Assembly (NCBI GenBank): GCA_027315115.1
Contig: DAHUYQ010000012.1
Span: 1-60,317 of the forward strand
Reading direction: 5' to 3'
Source of the DNA: Solirubrobacterales bacterium
Lineage (GTDB): Bacteria; Actinomycetota; Thermoleophilia; Solirubrobacterales; Solirubrobacteraceae
Length of the DNA stretch: 60,317 nt
The first letter of the stretch is position 1; each line of letters starts with the position of its first letter. Made by a program: the position numbers and the translations under genes. The notes under the pieces were generated by a model. That model had not been told where the DNA came from, searched no databases, and saw only the letters and a program-made list of their open reading frames with translations. Positions 8,371 through 17,278 of the stretch are shown here, piece by piece.

Positions 8371-8387
8371 GCTTTGCGGCACAAAGC
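8371..8387. other. small hairpin in the ilvD leader
   Basis: GCTTTG-CGGCA-CAAAGC forms a perfect 6-bp stem 24 nt before the ilvD ATG. It is too small to be a T-box. It could be an attenuator stem or an operator, or chance. Confidence 0.35.
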
Positions 8388-8411
8388 GACCGCGATGTAG
8401 TGTTCGCCGGT

Positions 8412-10094
8412 ATGAGCGAGATCGATCCAAGGCACCGCAGTCGCACCCTCACCGAGGGCCCCGAGCGCGCAGCCGCGCGCGCCTACCTCCACGGCATCGG
8501 CTACAGCGCGGAGGATCTCGCCAAGCCGATCGTCGGGGTCGCGCACTCCTGGATCGAGACGATGCCCTGCAACTTCAACAACCGCGTGCTGGCGGCGAAG
8601 GTCAAGGAGGGCATCAGGGCGGCCGGCGGCACGCCGATGGAGCTCAATACGATCGCGATCTCCGACGGCATCACGATGGGCCGGCCGGGGATGCGCGCAT
8701 CGCTGGTCTCGCGTGAGGTGATCGCCGACTCGATTGAGCTCGTCGCCTCCGCGCACCAGTTCGACGCGATCGTGACGATCTCCGGCTGCGACAAGACGAT
8801 CCCCGGCACCGTGATGGCGATGGCGCGCCTGGACATCCCTGGCCTGATGCTCTACGGCGGCTCGATCCGGCCCGGCTTCTACAAGGGGCAGGAGATCACG
8901 ATCCAGCAGGTCTTCGAGGCGGTCGGCGCCTACGCCGCCGGCAAGATCACAGAGCAGGAGCTGCACGAGATCGAGGAGGCAGCCTCGCCCGGAGCCGGCG
9001 CCTGCGGCGGACAGTTCACGGCCAACACGATGGCGATGGCCTTCGAGGTGCTCGGCATCTCCCCGGCCGGCTCGGCGATGGTCCCCGCGGAGGACGGCCG
9101 CAAGCTGGAGGTCGCCAGGCAGTGCGGCGAACTGGTGATGGATGTCCTCAGGGCCGGCCGCACGCCCAGCCAGATCATCACCAAGCCGGCGCTGGAAAAC
9201 GCGATCGCGGCGGTGGCGATGAGCGGCGGCTCGACCAACGGCGTGCTGCACCTGCTCGCGGTCGCCCGCGAAATCGGCGTGCCGCTGGCGATCGAGGAGT
9301 TCGACCGCATCTCCGATCGCACGCCGCTGCTGTGTGACCTGCAGCCCGGCGGCCAGTACGCCGCGACCGACCTCTACGAGGCCGGCGGCGTGCCGCTCGT
9401 CCTGAACAGGATGGCGGAGGCGGGCGCGCTGCACGGCGACGCGATCACCGTCACCGGCCGCAGCATCGGCGAGCACGCCGCCGAGGCCACCGAGACGCCC
9501 GGCCAGCGCGTGGTGCGCGGCCTCTCCGAGCCGCTGAAGAGCACCGGCGGCTTTGCGATCCTGCGCGGCAACGTCGCGCCCGAGGGCTGTGTGGTCAAGC
9601 TCGCCGGCCACGAGCGGCGCCTGCACACCGGGCCGGCGCGCGTCTTCGACGGCGAGGAGGCCGCGATGAAGGCCGTGCTCGCCCGCGAGATCAAGGAGGG
9701 CGACGTCGTGGTGATCCGCGGCGAGGGCCCGGCCGGCGGCCCGGGCATGAGGGAGATGCTCGCGGTCACCGCGGCGCTGGTCGGAGAGGGTCTGGGGGAG
9801 AGCATCGCGCTGATCACCGACGGGCGCTTCTCCGGCGCCACGCACGGGTTCATGGCCGCGCACATCGCCCCCGAGGCGGTGCGCGGCGGGCCGATCGGCG
9901 CGCTGCGGGACGGCGACCGGCTGACGATCGACGTAGACGGCCGCCGCATCGACGTGGACCTCTCCGATCAGGAGATCGAGCAGCGCCTCTCGCGCTACAC
10001 GCCCCCGGCGCACGCCGCCGGCAGCATCGAGATCGCGATCGAGAAGTACGCCAAGCTGGTCGGGTCGGCCGCCGAAGGCGCGGTCACGCGCTGA
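8412..10094 (+). CDS. ilvD: dihydroxy-acid dehydratase
   Basis: This 560-residue enzyme dehydrates 2,3-dihydroxy-acids to 2-oxo-acids in valine, leucine and isoleucine synthesis. Iron-sulfur ligands appear as PCNFNNR near residue 55, SGCDKTIPG near residue 125, and [16 protein letters not shown] near residue 197. The C-terminal signature [22 protein letters not shown] is present. Length and motifs are canonical for the IlvD/Edd family's IlvD branch. The ATG at 8412 is chosen over an in-frame GTG at 8400; neither has a strong ribosome site. It is transcribed alone, and no other branched-chain genes are nearby. Confidence 0.95.
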   Translation: MSEIDPRHRSRTLTEGPERAAARAYLHGIGYSAEDLAKPIVGVAHSWIETMPCNFNNRVLAAKVKEGIRAAGGTPMELNTIAISDGITMGRPGMRASLVSREVIADSIELVASAHQFDAIVTISGCDKTIPGTVMAMARLDIPGLMLYGGSIRPGFYKGQEITIQQVFEAVGAYAAGKITEQELHEIEEAASPGAGACGGQFTANTMAMAFEVLGISPAGSAMVPAEDGRKLEVARQCGELVMDVLRAGRTPSQIITKPALENAIAAVAMSGGSTNGVLHLLAVAREIGVPLAIEEFDRISDRTPLLCDLQPGGQYAATDLYEAGGVPLVLNRMAEAGALHGDAITVTGRSIGEHAAEATETPGQRVVRGLSEPLKSTGGFAILRGNVAPEGCVVKLAGHERRLHTGPARVFDGEEAAMKAVLAREIKEGDVVVIRGEGPAGGPGMREMLAVTAALVGEGLGESIALITDGRFSGATHGFMAAHIAPEAVRGGPIGALRDGDRLTIDVDGRRIDVDLSDQEIEQRLSRYTPPAHAAGSIEIAIEKYAKLVGSAAEGAVTR

Positions 10095-10121
10095 GAGTCA
10101 GCCGGCCGCGCGCCCGGCGCC

Positions 10122-11051
10122 CTACGCGTCGAGAAAGCCCTGCAGCAGCGCGTTGAACTCCGCTGCGCGCTCGAACATCGCGACGTGGCCGGTTTGCGAC
10201 CAGATCACCTTGCGCGCGCCCGGGATCTGGCTTGCGAACACCTCGGCATCGCGGACCGGCACGACCGGGTCCTGATCGCCCCAGACCACGAGCGTGGGAC
10301 AGCCGATGTCCGGCAGGCGCTCTCGCAGCGTCTGGGAGTGGACGATCAGCGCTTCCAGGGCGGGCATGAACCCCGGCTTGCCCACGCCGCGGATCTGCTC
10401 GGCGGCGAACTCCGCCGCGATCTCGCGGGACCTGGTCGCCACGAGCGACAGCGCGGCCGCACGCAGCCGCGGCCGGCGCACGACCTGGTCGGCGTTCGCG
10501 CCGACCCAGGCCGCCAGCGCGCTCACGGCGGGGTAGGCGGCGCGGATCGCCGGCAGGCGCCGCGCCACGTGCGCGGTGGACACGCCGGCGGGGGAGACCA
10601 GCACCAGCCGCTGCACCCGCTCGGGCGCCTCCAGCGCGAGCTCGGCCGAGATCTCGCCGCCCATCGAGTTCCCGACGATCGCCGCCGAGGGGAGATCCAG
10701 GGCGTCCATCAGCCCGGCGACGGTGCGCGCGTAGCCGGGGATCGTGACCGGCAGCGGCGGCATCGGTGAGGCGCCGAAGCCGGGAAGGTCAAACGCGATC
10801 GTGCGATGCGTGGCGGCCAGCACCGGAAGCTGCTCCAGCCAGTTGGGCCAGCTCCCGCCGAGGCCGTGGATCAGCAGCACGGGATCGCCGGAGCCGATGT
10901 CGATCACGTTGACCGGCGCGCCGTCGACATGGACCCAGCGCTGGTGAGAGCGCCAGTCGATCTGTGCCCACGGCGCGGGACCGTCCGGCGGCAGTGGCCC
11001 AGATGCCCCATCGCGGCTCCGAAACGGCGCCTCTCCGGTGGCGCTTGACAT
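10122..11051 (-). CDS. alpha/beta hydrolase
   Basis: This 309-residue protein has the full alpha/beta-hydrolase pattern. The oxyanion segment is LLIHGLGGSWPNW, the nucleophile elbow GNSMGG (about residues 125-130), an acid in VVWGDQDPVVPV, and the catalytic His near the end in QTGHVAMFERAAEF. There is no signal peptide, so it is probably cytoplasmic. The pattern resembles carboxylesterases and C-C bond hydrolases of the MhpC/BphD type, but the substrate is not predictable. It is convergent with ilvD and divergent from the HAD gene. Confidence 0.85.
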   Translation of the reverse strand: MSSATGEAPFRSRDGASGPLPPDGPAPWAQIDWRSHQRWVHVDGAPVNVIDIGSGDPVLLIHGLGGSWPNWLEQLPVLAATHRTIAFDLPGFGASPMPPLPVTIPGYARTVAGLMDALDLPSAAIVGNSMGGEISAELALEAPERVQRLVLVSPAGVSTAHVARRLPAIRAAYPAVSALAAWVGANADQVVRRPRLRAAALSLVATRSREIAAEFAAEQIRGVGKPGFMPALEALIVHSQTLRERLPDIGCPTLVVWGDQDPVVPVRDAEVFASQIPGARKVIWSQTGHVAMFERAAEFNALLQGFLDA

Positions 11052-11102
11052 GGGTCGTTAATGTACTGGACCCCCGCTGCCTGCCCAGCCGGCCCGCCCG
11101 AC

Positions 11103-11702
11103 ATGCGAATCGCGATCGACATCGACTCCACGCTGCACCACTACTGGGACGTGCTCTCGGAGATATCGCGGCGCCGTTTCGGGATCGAGCTGCCCTACGA
11201 GGAGCAGTTCACGTGGGGCATCACCCGCCTGCGCGAGGAGCAGCTCGCGCTGTGCATCGAGGAGAGCCACAGCGACGAGCGGATACTCGCCGGAAACCCA
11301 TATCCGGGGGCTGTGGAAACGGTGCGCGGCTGGCACGAGGCGGGCCATTTCATCCACATCACCAGCCATCGCGCCGCCGATCGACACCAGGCCACAGAGG
11401 CGTGGCTGCGTCAGATCGGCGTGGCCTTCGACGACCTGCACTGCTCATATGACAAGGTCTCGCGCTGCTGCGAGCTGCAGATCGACCTTCTGATCGACGA
11501 CAGCCCGATCAACCTCGCGCGCGCAGCCGAGCGCGGGATCGCCGTGGCCACGATCCTGCACCCCTGGAACCAGGAGGTCTGCGAGGAAGAGGGCGTGCTG
11601 GCCGCCAGGGACTGGCAGGAGTTGTCCGGTCTGCTGCATCCGCTGCTGGCGGACGCTCCCGGCCGCGTGCGCGAGGCGGCGCTGCGCCAGCCGGCGCGGT
11701 AG
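11103..11702 (+). CDS. HAD-superfamily 5'-nucleotidase-like phosphatase (NT5C type)
   Basis: This protein of about 199 residues begins MRIAIDIDSTLHHYWD, with the HAD motif I DxD at residues 5-7. Motif II is HITSHRA (Ser after a hydrophobic strand), and motif III/IV is LLIDDSPINLARA. This is the arrangement of the small 5'(3')-deoxyribonucleotidase (NT5C) group with an alpha-helical cap. The ATG at 11103 puts the beta-strand at the N-terminus as expected; an in-frame ATG at 11061 would add 14 residues. The likely substrate is a nucleotide or other phosphomonoester. Confidence 0.8.
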   Translation: MRIAIDIDSTLHHYWDVLSEISRRRFGIELPYEEQFTWGITRLREEQLALCIEESHSDERILAGNPYPGAVETVRGWHEAGHFIHITSHRAADRHQATEAWLRQIGVAFDDLHCSYDKVSRCCELQIDLLIDDSPINLARAAERGIAVATILHPWNQEVCEEEGVLAARDWQELSGLLHPLLADAPGRVREAALRQPAR

Positions 11703-11840
11703 GGCGGGCAATGTCCGTCGCGTCCGGCAGGGCAGCGGACGCTGACGGCGAACCTGTCAGCATGGGCACCGAGGGCGGGCTCAGGGACGGCTGCGCGTCC
11801 GGGGAGAAGACACAATGGCCAGATGGAGGCAGGGAGACGC

Positions 11841-12857
11841 ATGGGCGCGCCTGAGCCGGGCCATGTGGAGGAGATCGCGCCCGCGTGGCGCGACGCAGCT
11901 CTGTGCTTTGCGCAGGACCTCGGCCGTCGTGGCAGCGCGACGCGCACGCGGGTGGCGTACTCGCGGGACGTCGATGACTTCGCGCGCTGGTGCTCGCGGC
12001 GCGAGATCGATCCGCTCACGGTCAGCGCCAGGACGATCAGACGCTACGTCGCCGAGCTCTCCGAGCGCGGCTTGGCGCCGAGCACGATCGCGCGCAAGCT
12101 GGCGGCTGTGCGCGGCCTGTTCGCGAGCCTGCGCGAGCATGGGCGCCTGCGTCAGAGCCCAGCGGAGCTCGTCGGCGCCCCCAAGCGGCCCTCGACCTTG
12201 CCGCGCGTGCTCAAGGAGAGCGAGCTGGCCGGCCTGCTGGACGGGATTCCCGCCCAGGATGCCTTGCAGCTTCGCGATCGCGCGATATTCGAGCTCGCCT
12301 ACGCCTGCGGTCTGCGCGCATCGGAGCTGGTCGGCCTGGATCTGGGAGACGTCGATCACGACTCCGAGCAGCTTCGCGTGGAGGGAAAGGGCGGGCGCAC
12401 GCGCCTGCTGCCGATCGGCGAGCAGGCGCAGGCGTCGCTCGCCCTCTACCTGGAGCGCGGCCGGCCACCTCTTGTCGCTCAGGGCGCCGATCGCGGCCGG
12501 CCACCTCTTGCCGCTCAGGGCGCCGATCGCGGCCGGGGAGAGCTTGCCGCGCAGCCGACCGCTCGAGAACGCGGCCAGGAGCGTGCGCTGTTCCTGACGC
12601 GCTCGGGTCGGCGCCTGGACTCCGGCGACGTGCGCAGGAGGCTGCGCACGTGGGCGCTGCGCACCCGCACGCCGGGTCATGTGCACCCGCACGCGCTGCG
12701 GCACAGCTTCGCGACGCACCTGCTGGACGGCGGGGCAGACCTGCGCGCGATACAGGAGCTGCTCGGTCATGCGAGTATTTCAACGACACAGGTTTACACT
12801 CGCGTCGAGTCCGCACGTCTGAGGAACGCATATGCTCGCAGCCATCCACGGGCCTGA
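11841..12857 (+). CDS. tyrosine recombinase of the XerC/XerD type with repeat insertion
   Basis: This 338-residue protein has an N-terminal SAM-like core-binding domain (about 15-105) and a catalytic domain. It shows box I AYACGLRASELVGLDLGD (Arg), HPHALRHSFATHLLDGG (His-x-x-Arg), LLGHASISTTQVYTRV (His/Trp position and Tyr nucleophile). A region of about 39 residues between them (GRPPL...RERG) comes from a 36-bp tandem repeat and is not normal for Xer. The start at 11841 follows AGGGAGA; an ATG at 11823 is also open. It lies 8 nt before a WhiG/FliA-type sigma gene, as in other actinobacteria. Role: dimer resolution at dif, or a site-specific relative. Confidence 0.88.
   Translation: MGAPEPGHVEEIAPAWRDAALCFAQDLGRRGSATRTRVAYSRDVDDFARWCSRREIDPLTVSARTIRRYVAELSERGLAPSTIARKLAAVRGLFASLREHGRLRQSPAELVGAPKRPSTLPRVLKESELAGLLDGIPAQDALQLRDRAIFELAYACGLRASELVGLDLGDVDHDSEQLRVEGKGGRTRLLPIGEQAQASLALYLERGRPPLVAQGADRGRPPLAAQGADRGRGELAAQPTARERGQERALFLTRSGRRLDSGDVRRRLRTWALRTRTPGHVHPHALRHSFATHLLDGGADLRAIQELLGHASISTTQVYTRVESARLRNAYARSHPRA
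12457..12564 (+). repeat. 36-bp tandem repeat inside the Xer recombinase gene
   Basis: Two copies (12457-12492 and 12493-12528) differ by one base (CTTGTCGCT versus CTTGCCGCT). A third diverged copy continues to about 12564. The unit starts GCGGCCGGCCACCTCTTG. It encodes GRPPL-AQGAD repeats and keeps the frame. Confidence 0.95.
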
Positions 12858-12865
12858 TCTGATCA

Positions 12866-13663
12866 ATGAGCACCCTGGATAACAGCGTCAAAGCGATCGA
12901 GCTGCGTGAACTGTGGCGCCGTTACAAGTCCGACGGCGACAAGCGCGCACGCGAGCGGCTGGTCGTCGCCTACTCGCCGCTGGTCAAGTACGTCGCCGGC
13001 CGCACCGCCGCCGGCCTGCCGCCTCACGTCGAGGAGGCGGACCTGATCTCCTACGGCCTGGACGGGCTGGTGTCGGCGATCGAGCGTTTCGACCTGGACC
13101 GCGAGATCAAGTTCGAGACATACGCGATCACCCGCATCAAGGGCGCGATCATCGACGAGCTGCGCTCCCTGGACTGGGTGCCCCGCAGCGTGCGCGCCCG
13201 CACCCGCGAAATCGAGCGCGCCCACGCCAAGCTCGAGCACAAGCTGCAGCGCACGCCCACCGACGAGGAGCTCGCGGCCGAGCTCGGTATCAGCGGCCAG
13301 GATCTGCAGGACGCGCTGATCGCGATCTCGCACTCTTCGATCGTGGCGCTGGACGAGCTCTGGAGCGTCTCGGACTCCAGCGGTGATCAGGTCTCGCTGA
13401 TGGACACGATCGAGGATCCCGGCGCCCCCGATCCCGCCAAGGCGCTGGACGTCGGCGACCTCAAGGACCGCATAGCCGACTCGATCGCAAGGCTGCCTGA
13501 GCGAGAGAAGCTCGTGATCGCGCTCTACTACTACGAGAACCTGACCCTCAGGGAGATCGGAGAGGTGCTCGGCGTGACCGAGTCGCGCGTCTCCCAGCTT
13601 CACACCAAGGCGGTGCTCAGACTCCGCTCAGGCATGCAGGGCGACGGCTTCGAGGAGGACTAG
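12866..13663 (+). CDS. RNA polymerase sigma factor, WhiG/FliA (sigma-28) group
   Basis: This 265-residue sigma-70 protein has region 2 (LVKYVAGRTAAGLPPHVEEADLISYGLDGLVSAIERFD...FETYAITRIKGAIIDELRSLDWVPRSVR), region 3 (KLEHKLQRTPTDEELAAELGIS) and region 4 (RLPEREKLVIALYYYENLTLREIGEVLGVTESRVSQLHTKA). The DWVPRSVR end of region 2.4 is characteristic of the FliA/WhiG/SigF-like group. These sigma factors direct motility or sporulation genes. The ATG lies 8 nt after the xer stop, so it is likely cotranscribed. No flagellar genes occur in this window, so its targets here are unknown. Confidence 0.92.
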   Translation: MSTLDNSVKAIELRELWRRYKSDGDKRARERLVVAYSPLVKYVAGRTAAGLPPHVEEADLISYGLDGLVSAIERFDLDREIKFETYAITRIKGAIIDELRSLDWVPRSVRARTREIERAHAKLEHKLQRTPTDEELAAELGISGQDLQDALIAISHSSIVALDELWSVSDSSGDQVSLMDTIEDPGAPDPAKALDVGDLKDRIADSIARLPEREKLVIALYYYENLTLREIGEVLGVTESRVSQLHTKAVLRLRSGMQGDGFEED

Positions 13664-13762
13664 GACGCCGCTGGGCGGCGCGAGGCTGTGTCCTCGCTCG
13701 CTCGCGTACGAAGTACGCCACGCTCACTGCGTCCTTGCATCGCTTGCCCAGCGACGCCCTAG
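13661..13762. repeat. about 100-bp imperfect palindrome between sigma factor and EF-G-like genes
   Basis: The left end (TAGGACGCCGCTGGGC) and right end (GCCCAGCGACGCCCTAG) pair over about 14 of 16 positions. The centre is a perfect GCGTAC-GAA-GTACGC hairpin at 13704-13718. The flanking arms are looser, with CTCGCTCGC facing GCCACGCTCACTGCG. The left arm includes the sigma-gene stop. It could be a bidirectional terminator or a dispersed palindromic (REP/MITE-like) element. Confidence 0.7.
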
Positions 13763-13833
13763 CAACCGGAGCACTGGCGCGGCTCGCCCGGCGGCGCTAT
13801 GGTGGCTTGCACGGGTCGAAAAAGGAGGCGCAG

Positions 13834-15945
13834 ATGCCGGCAGCAGATCGGATTCGCAATGTCGCCCTCGTCGGGCACAGGGGGTCTGGAAAGACCTCTT
13901 TGAACGAGGCGCTGCTGTTCGAGGCCGGCGTCACCACCCGGCTCGGAACGGTCGCGGACGGGAGCACGGTCTCAGACACCGACCCCGACGAGAAGGAGCG
14001 GCAGATGTCGATCTCGGCCGCCCTCTCCAGCTTCGATTGGAAGGACTGTCAGATCAACCTGCTGGACACTCCCGGCGACCCGAGCTTCGTCGCCGACGCG
14101 CTCGGCGCGCTGCAGGTCTGCGAGTCGGCGATCTTCGTCATAAACGGGGTGATGGGCGTCGAGGTCGGCACGACGCGGCTGTGGCGGCGCGCCGCCGAGC
14201 GCGACATCGCGCGGATGCTGTTCGTGAACATGCTCGACCGCGAGCGCTCCGACTTCTTCCGAACGCTGGAGCAGCTCAAGGACGCCTTCGGCCCGCACGT
14301 GGTGGCCACGGAGATCCCGATCGGCGCCGAGCACGAGGTCTCTGGCGTGATCGACCTGGTCGACATGCGCGCCTTCCGCCAGGACTCCACGCAGCGCGGC
14401 GGCTTCACCGAAATCGAGATCCCCGCCGACCATGCCGAGCTTGCCGCCACCTACCGCGATCGGCTGATGGACGAGGTGGCGGAGGTCTCCGACTCCCTGA
14501 TGGAGCGCTACCTGGAAGGGGAGGAGATCTCCCATCAGGAGATAGTCGACGCGCTGGAGCGCGGCACCAACCACGGGCACATCTTCCCCGTCGTCTGCGG
14601 CGTGGCGGCTCACAACCTCGGCACCGCGCGGCTGCTCGACGCGATCGTCGAGGATCTGCCCTCTCCGGTACAGCACGGCCCGCTGCGGATCGACGGCATG
14701 GAGCTGGCCGCCAACCCCGACGGGGAGCTCTGCGCCTACGTCTTCAAGACCCGCGCCGACCCGTTCGCCGGCCGCGTCAACCTCTTCCGGGTCTACAGGG
14801 GCACCCTCTCCCACGACAGCCACGTGGTCAACGCGCGCGCGCACGCCAAGGAGCGCATCGGGCAGCTTCTCGGCTTTCGCGGCAGCGAGGTGCTGCACCC
14901 CGAGACGATCGGGCCGGGCCAGATCGGCGCGGTGGCGAAGCTCAAGGAGACCCATGCCGACGACTGGCTGCTGGAGCGCTGGCCGATGTCAGACCAGGTG
15001 CAAGGCGACGGGCAGCCGGGGGCTCTGCCGGGCCTCGCGCTGCCCGCGCCGGTGATGGCCTTCGCGGTGGCGCCCAAGAGCGCCGGCGACGAGGAGAAGA
15101 TGATCGCCTCGCTGCGGCGCCTGCAGGAGGAGGACCCGGTGATCGACGTCCACCGCGATCCGCAGACCGGCGAGGAGATCGTCGCCGGCATCTCCCAGGT
15201 GCACGTCGAAGTGCTGGTGGAGCGGCTGCGCAGCCGCTTTGGAGTGGAGGTGAGCCTGCAGCCGCCGCGCGTGCCCTACAGGGAGACGATCCGCGGCAGC
15301 GCCAAGGCGCACGGGCGCCACAAGAAGCAGTCCGGCGGCCGCGGCCAGTTCGGCGACTGCCACATCGAGATCGAGCCGCTTCATGAAGATCCCACTCACC
15401 CCGAGGGCTTTCAGTTCGTGGACCACATCAAGGGCGGCGTGATCCCGAGCTCCTTCATCCCCGCGGTGGAGAAGGGCGTGCGCGAGGCGATGGAGTCCGG
15501 GGTGCTGGCCGGCTACCCGGTCAAGGACGTCAGGGTGACCCTCTTCGACGGCTCCTACCACTCCGTCGACTCCTCGGAGATCGCCTTCAAGCTCGCCGGC
15601 GCGCATGCGATGAAGGAGGCCCTGCGCGACGCCCAGCCGGTGCTGCTGGAGCCGATCATGCTCGCGAGCATCACGGTGCCCGAGTCGAGCGTCGGCGACG
15701 TGATCGGCGATCTCAACAGCCGCCGCGGCCGGCCGCAGGGGATGCAGCCGGCGGGCGCGATGACGGAGGTGAAGGCCGAGGTGCCGATGGCCGAGATGCT
15801 CAGCTACGCGCCCGACCTGCGTGCGATCACCGGCGGCCAGGGCGACTACTCGATGGACTTCCTGCGCTACGAGGAGGTGCCGGCCCAGCTTGCGCAGCGG
15901 ATCGTGGATGAGGCGGCGGCGGAGCACGCCGCGGCGCACGCCTGA
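13834..15945 (+). CDS. elongation factor G-like translational GTPase (EF-G paralogue)
   Basis: This 703-residue protein has the EF-G domain order. The G1 P-loop is VGHRGSGKTSLNEALLFEAG, G3 is DTPGDPSFV, and the usual NKxD G4 is replaced by a NMLDRERSDF-type segment. Domain II follows (CAYVFKTRADPFAGRVNLFRVYRG), then domains III-V with HVEVLVERLRSRFGVEV and PIMLASITVPESSVGDVIGDLNSRRGRPQGMQ. True EF-G has AHIDAGKTT, so this belongs to the EF-G-like/EF-G2 group seen in actinobacteria, of uncertain role (recycling, stress or tetracycline-type protection). The start at 13834 follows a strong AAAGGAGG at 13821-13828. Confidence 0.9.
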   Translation: MPAADRIRNVALVGHRGSGKTSLNEALLFEAGVTTRLGTVADGSTVSDTDPDEKERQMSISAALSSFDWKDCQINLLDTPGDPSFVADALGALQVCESAIFVINGVMGVEVGTTRLWRRAAERDIARMLFVNMLDRERSDFFRTLEQLKDAFGPHVVATEIPIGAEHEVSGVIDLVDMRAFRQDSTQRGGFTEIEIPADHAELAATYRDRLMDEVAEVSDSLMERYLEGEEISHQEIVDALERGTNHGHIFPVVCGVAAHNLGTARLLDAIVEDLPSPVQHGPLRIDGMELAANPDGELCAYVFKTRADPFAGRVNLFRVYRGTLSHDSHVVNARAHAKERIGQLLGFRGSEVLHPETIGPGQIGAVAKLKETHADDWLLERWPMSDQVQGDGQPGALPGLALPAPVMAFAVAPKSAGDEEKMIASLRRLQEEDPVIDVHRDPQTGEEIVAGISQVHVEVLVERLRSRFGVEVSLQPPRVPYRETIRGSAKAHGRHKKQSGGRGQFGDCHIEIEPLHEDPTHPEGFQFVDHIKGGVIPSSFIPAVEKGVREAMESGVLAGYPVKDVRVTLFDGSYHSVDSSEIAFKLAGAHAMKEALRDAQPVLLEPIMLASITVPESSVGDVIGDLNSRRGRPQGMQPAGAMTEVKAEVPMAEMLSYAPDLRAITGGQGDYSMDFLRYEEVPAQLAQRIVDEAAAEHAAAHA

Positions 15946-16084
15946 AAAGCGCGGCCTGCGCGCCTTCCGCGGTGGCCGAAGATCGCAATTTCCGAGCCTC
16001 CGCGAGCGTGGGTTCCCCAAAGATGGTTTCGCCGATGACGGTGGAGCCGCATCTTCACGCCCCGGTCACTACTCTGGATGGCCG

Positions 16085-17029
16085 ATGGCGACGAGGGCGA
16101 TCATCACCCACCAACCGCAAGTCTCCTGCGACATGTGCGGCAGGACGCTGCTGCGGGGTGAGCGCCCGGACACGTTCCTTGCCGCTGGCAGCCGGCGCAC
16201 CGTCTGCGAGCTCTGCATCCCCAGGGCCGCGGGAGAGGGCTGGATGCGCGAATCGGATGCGCTGGCGGCCGCACGGGCGCGCCCCGAGCGCGGGCGGCGC
16301 GGCCGATCGCTTCTGGACCGGCTGCGCCAGCGGGGCGGGCTCCAGGACGGCGAGCACGAGATCTCGCAGGAGGAGCATCAGTGGGCACGCCGTCCGGCCG
16401 ACGACTGGCAGGACGCGCCGGCCGGCGGCTGGTCGCCGCACGGAGACTGGGACTCGGCCGCCGCCTCCGCCCACGCCCCCGCACACGCGGGCGATGACGA
16501 TCTCGGCGGGGTTGACCTTGACGCGCTGGAGGGGGAGCGGCAGGCGATCGACGCGGTCTCGGCCCAGGACGAATGGGTGGACCGCGTCATCGACGGCGAG
16601 CATGCGATGGTCACCGAAGAGCACTTCGCGCCGCAGGCGGCGCACGCTCCCGCGGGCGGCGCGCATCAAGCCGGCGACGCACATCAGACTGGCGGCGCGC
16701 ATCACGCCGGTCGCCCGAGCCTGAATCTGACCCTCGAACAGGCGATCGAGATCTTCAACGCCTCCGAGTGCGCGGCCCGCGTGGCCGGGATCGCGCGGGC
16801 GCTCGGGCAGCCGAGCGTGACCGTGCGCGCAAGCGAGCACGAGGGCGAACGGGCGGCGGTCGTGGTCGCCTGGGAGCTGTGCTGGTACCGCTACGAGGTG
16901 GACCTGCGCGAGCGCCCCGCCACGATCGCGCTGCTGGCCGACGGCACCGAGCTGGACGAGCTCGCCGCCGAGGACAGGTTGGGCAACGCCTCCGCGGACG
17001 AGCGCGGAGAGCTCTCGCTGCTGCGGTAG
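16085..17029 (+). CDS. zinc-ribbon protein with low-complexity linker
   Basis: This 314-residue protein begins with a four-cysteine ribbon (CDMC and CELC, residues 16-19 and 39-42). A charged helix and a long Ala/His/Gly/Asp-rich linker (about 95-215, with AHQAGDAHQTGGAHHAG) come next. A folded C-terminal domain of about 80 residues follows (LNLTLEQAIEIFNASECAARVAGIARALGQPSVTVRASE), containing WELCWYRYEVDLRE. I do not recognise the C-terminal domain. The layout suggests a nucleic-acid or protein-binding adaptor. It precedes a small basic protein and RNase H on the same strand with 10- and 5-nt gaps, so it may share their operon. Confidence 0.65.
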   Translation: MATRAIITHQPQVSCDMCGRTLLRGERPDTFLAAGSRRTVCELCIPRAAGEGWMRESDALAAARARPERGRRGRSLLDRLRQRGGLQDGEHEISQEEHQWARRPADDWQDAPAGGWSPHGDWDSAAASAHAPAHAGDDDLGGVDLDALEGERQAIDAVSAQDEWVDRVIDGEHAMVTEEHFAPQAAHAPAGGAHQAGDAHQTGGAHHAGRPSLNLTLEQAIEIFNASECAARVAGIARALGQPSVTVRASEHEGERAAVVVAWELCWYRYEVDLRERPATIALLADGTELDELAAEDRLGNASADERGELSLLR

Positions 17030-17039
17030 CATCCACGCG

Positions 17040-17273
17040 ATGATCTACTGCGTCGTGCCCAGACCGCTGGAGCAGGAGCTCTACGACAAGCTCGTCGAGC
17101 GCTACGCTGGCGAGGAGAACGTGACCGTGATCGTCGATCGCCGCGAGTCCGACAGGCGTGCACGGCAGGCCCGTGCCGGCGAAGTCGACGCGGCGATGCG
17201 CGAGCGTCGCGTGGTGCGTGATCGCCGGCGGGCGCGCGCCGTCGGCGAGATGCTGCCGCTGGCCACGCCCTGA
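17040..17273 (+). CDS. small basic hypothetical protein
   Basis: This 77-residue protein begins MIYCVVPRPLEQELYDKLVERYAG, a beta-alpha start, then VTVIVDRRESDRR and a long arginine-rich helix (RRARQARAGEVDAAMRERRVVRDRRRARAVG). No family is recognised. A charged Arg-rich tail of this kind could bind RNA or DNA. It ends 5 nt before RNase H, suggesting cotranscription with it. Confidence 0.6.
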   Translation: MIYCVVPRPLEQELYDKLVERYAGEENVTVIVDRRESDRRARQARAGEVDAAMRERRVVRDRRRARAVGEMLPLATP

Positions 17274-17278
17274 GCGCC

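Noticed and set aside
8328..8411. T-box or leader-peptide attenuator before ilvD
   Set aside because: Only a 6-bp hairpin; no T-box core, no run of Val/Leu/Ile codons and no terminator stem.
7590..10013. Very long open frame (about 800 codons) on the minus strand opposite ilvD
   Set aside because: It is antisense to a canonical ilvD, rich in Arg/His/Asp as expected of a high-GC shadow frame, and has no domain.
12457..12564. Tandem repeats here and elsewhere as a possible CRISPR array
   Set aside because: Units are directly adjacent without spacers, lie in frame inside genes, and no cas gene is present.
11841..12857. Xer recombinase as a phage/island integrase marking an attachment site
   Set aside because: Place beside a WhiG-type sigma gene and XerC/D-like size (apart from the repeat) fit a housekeeping recombinase; no phage genes or att repeats nearby.
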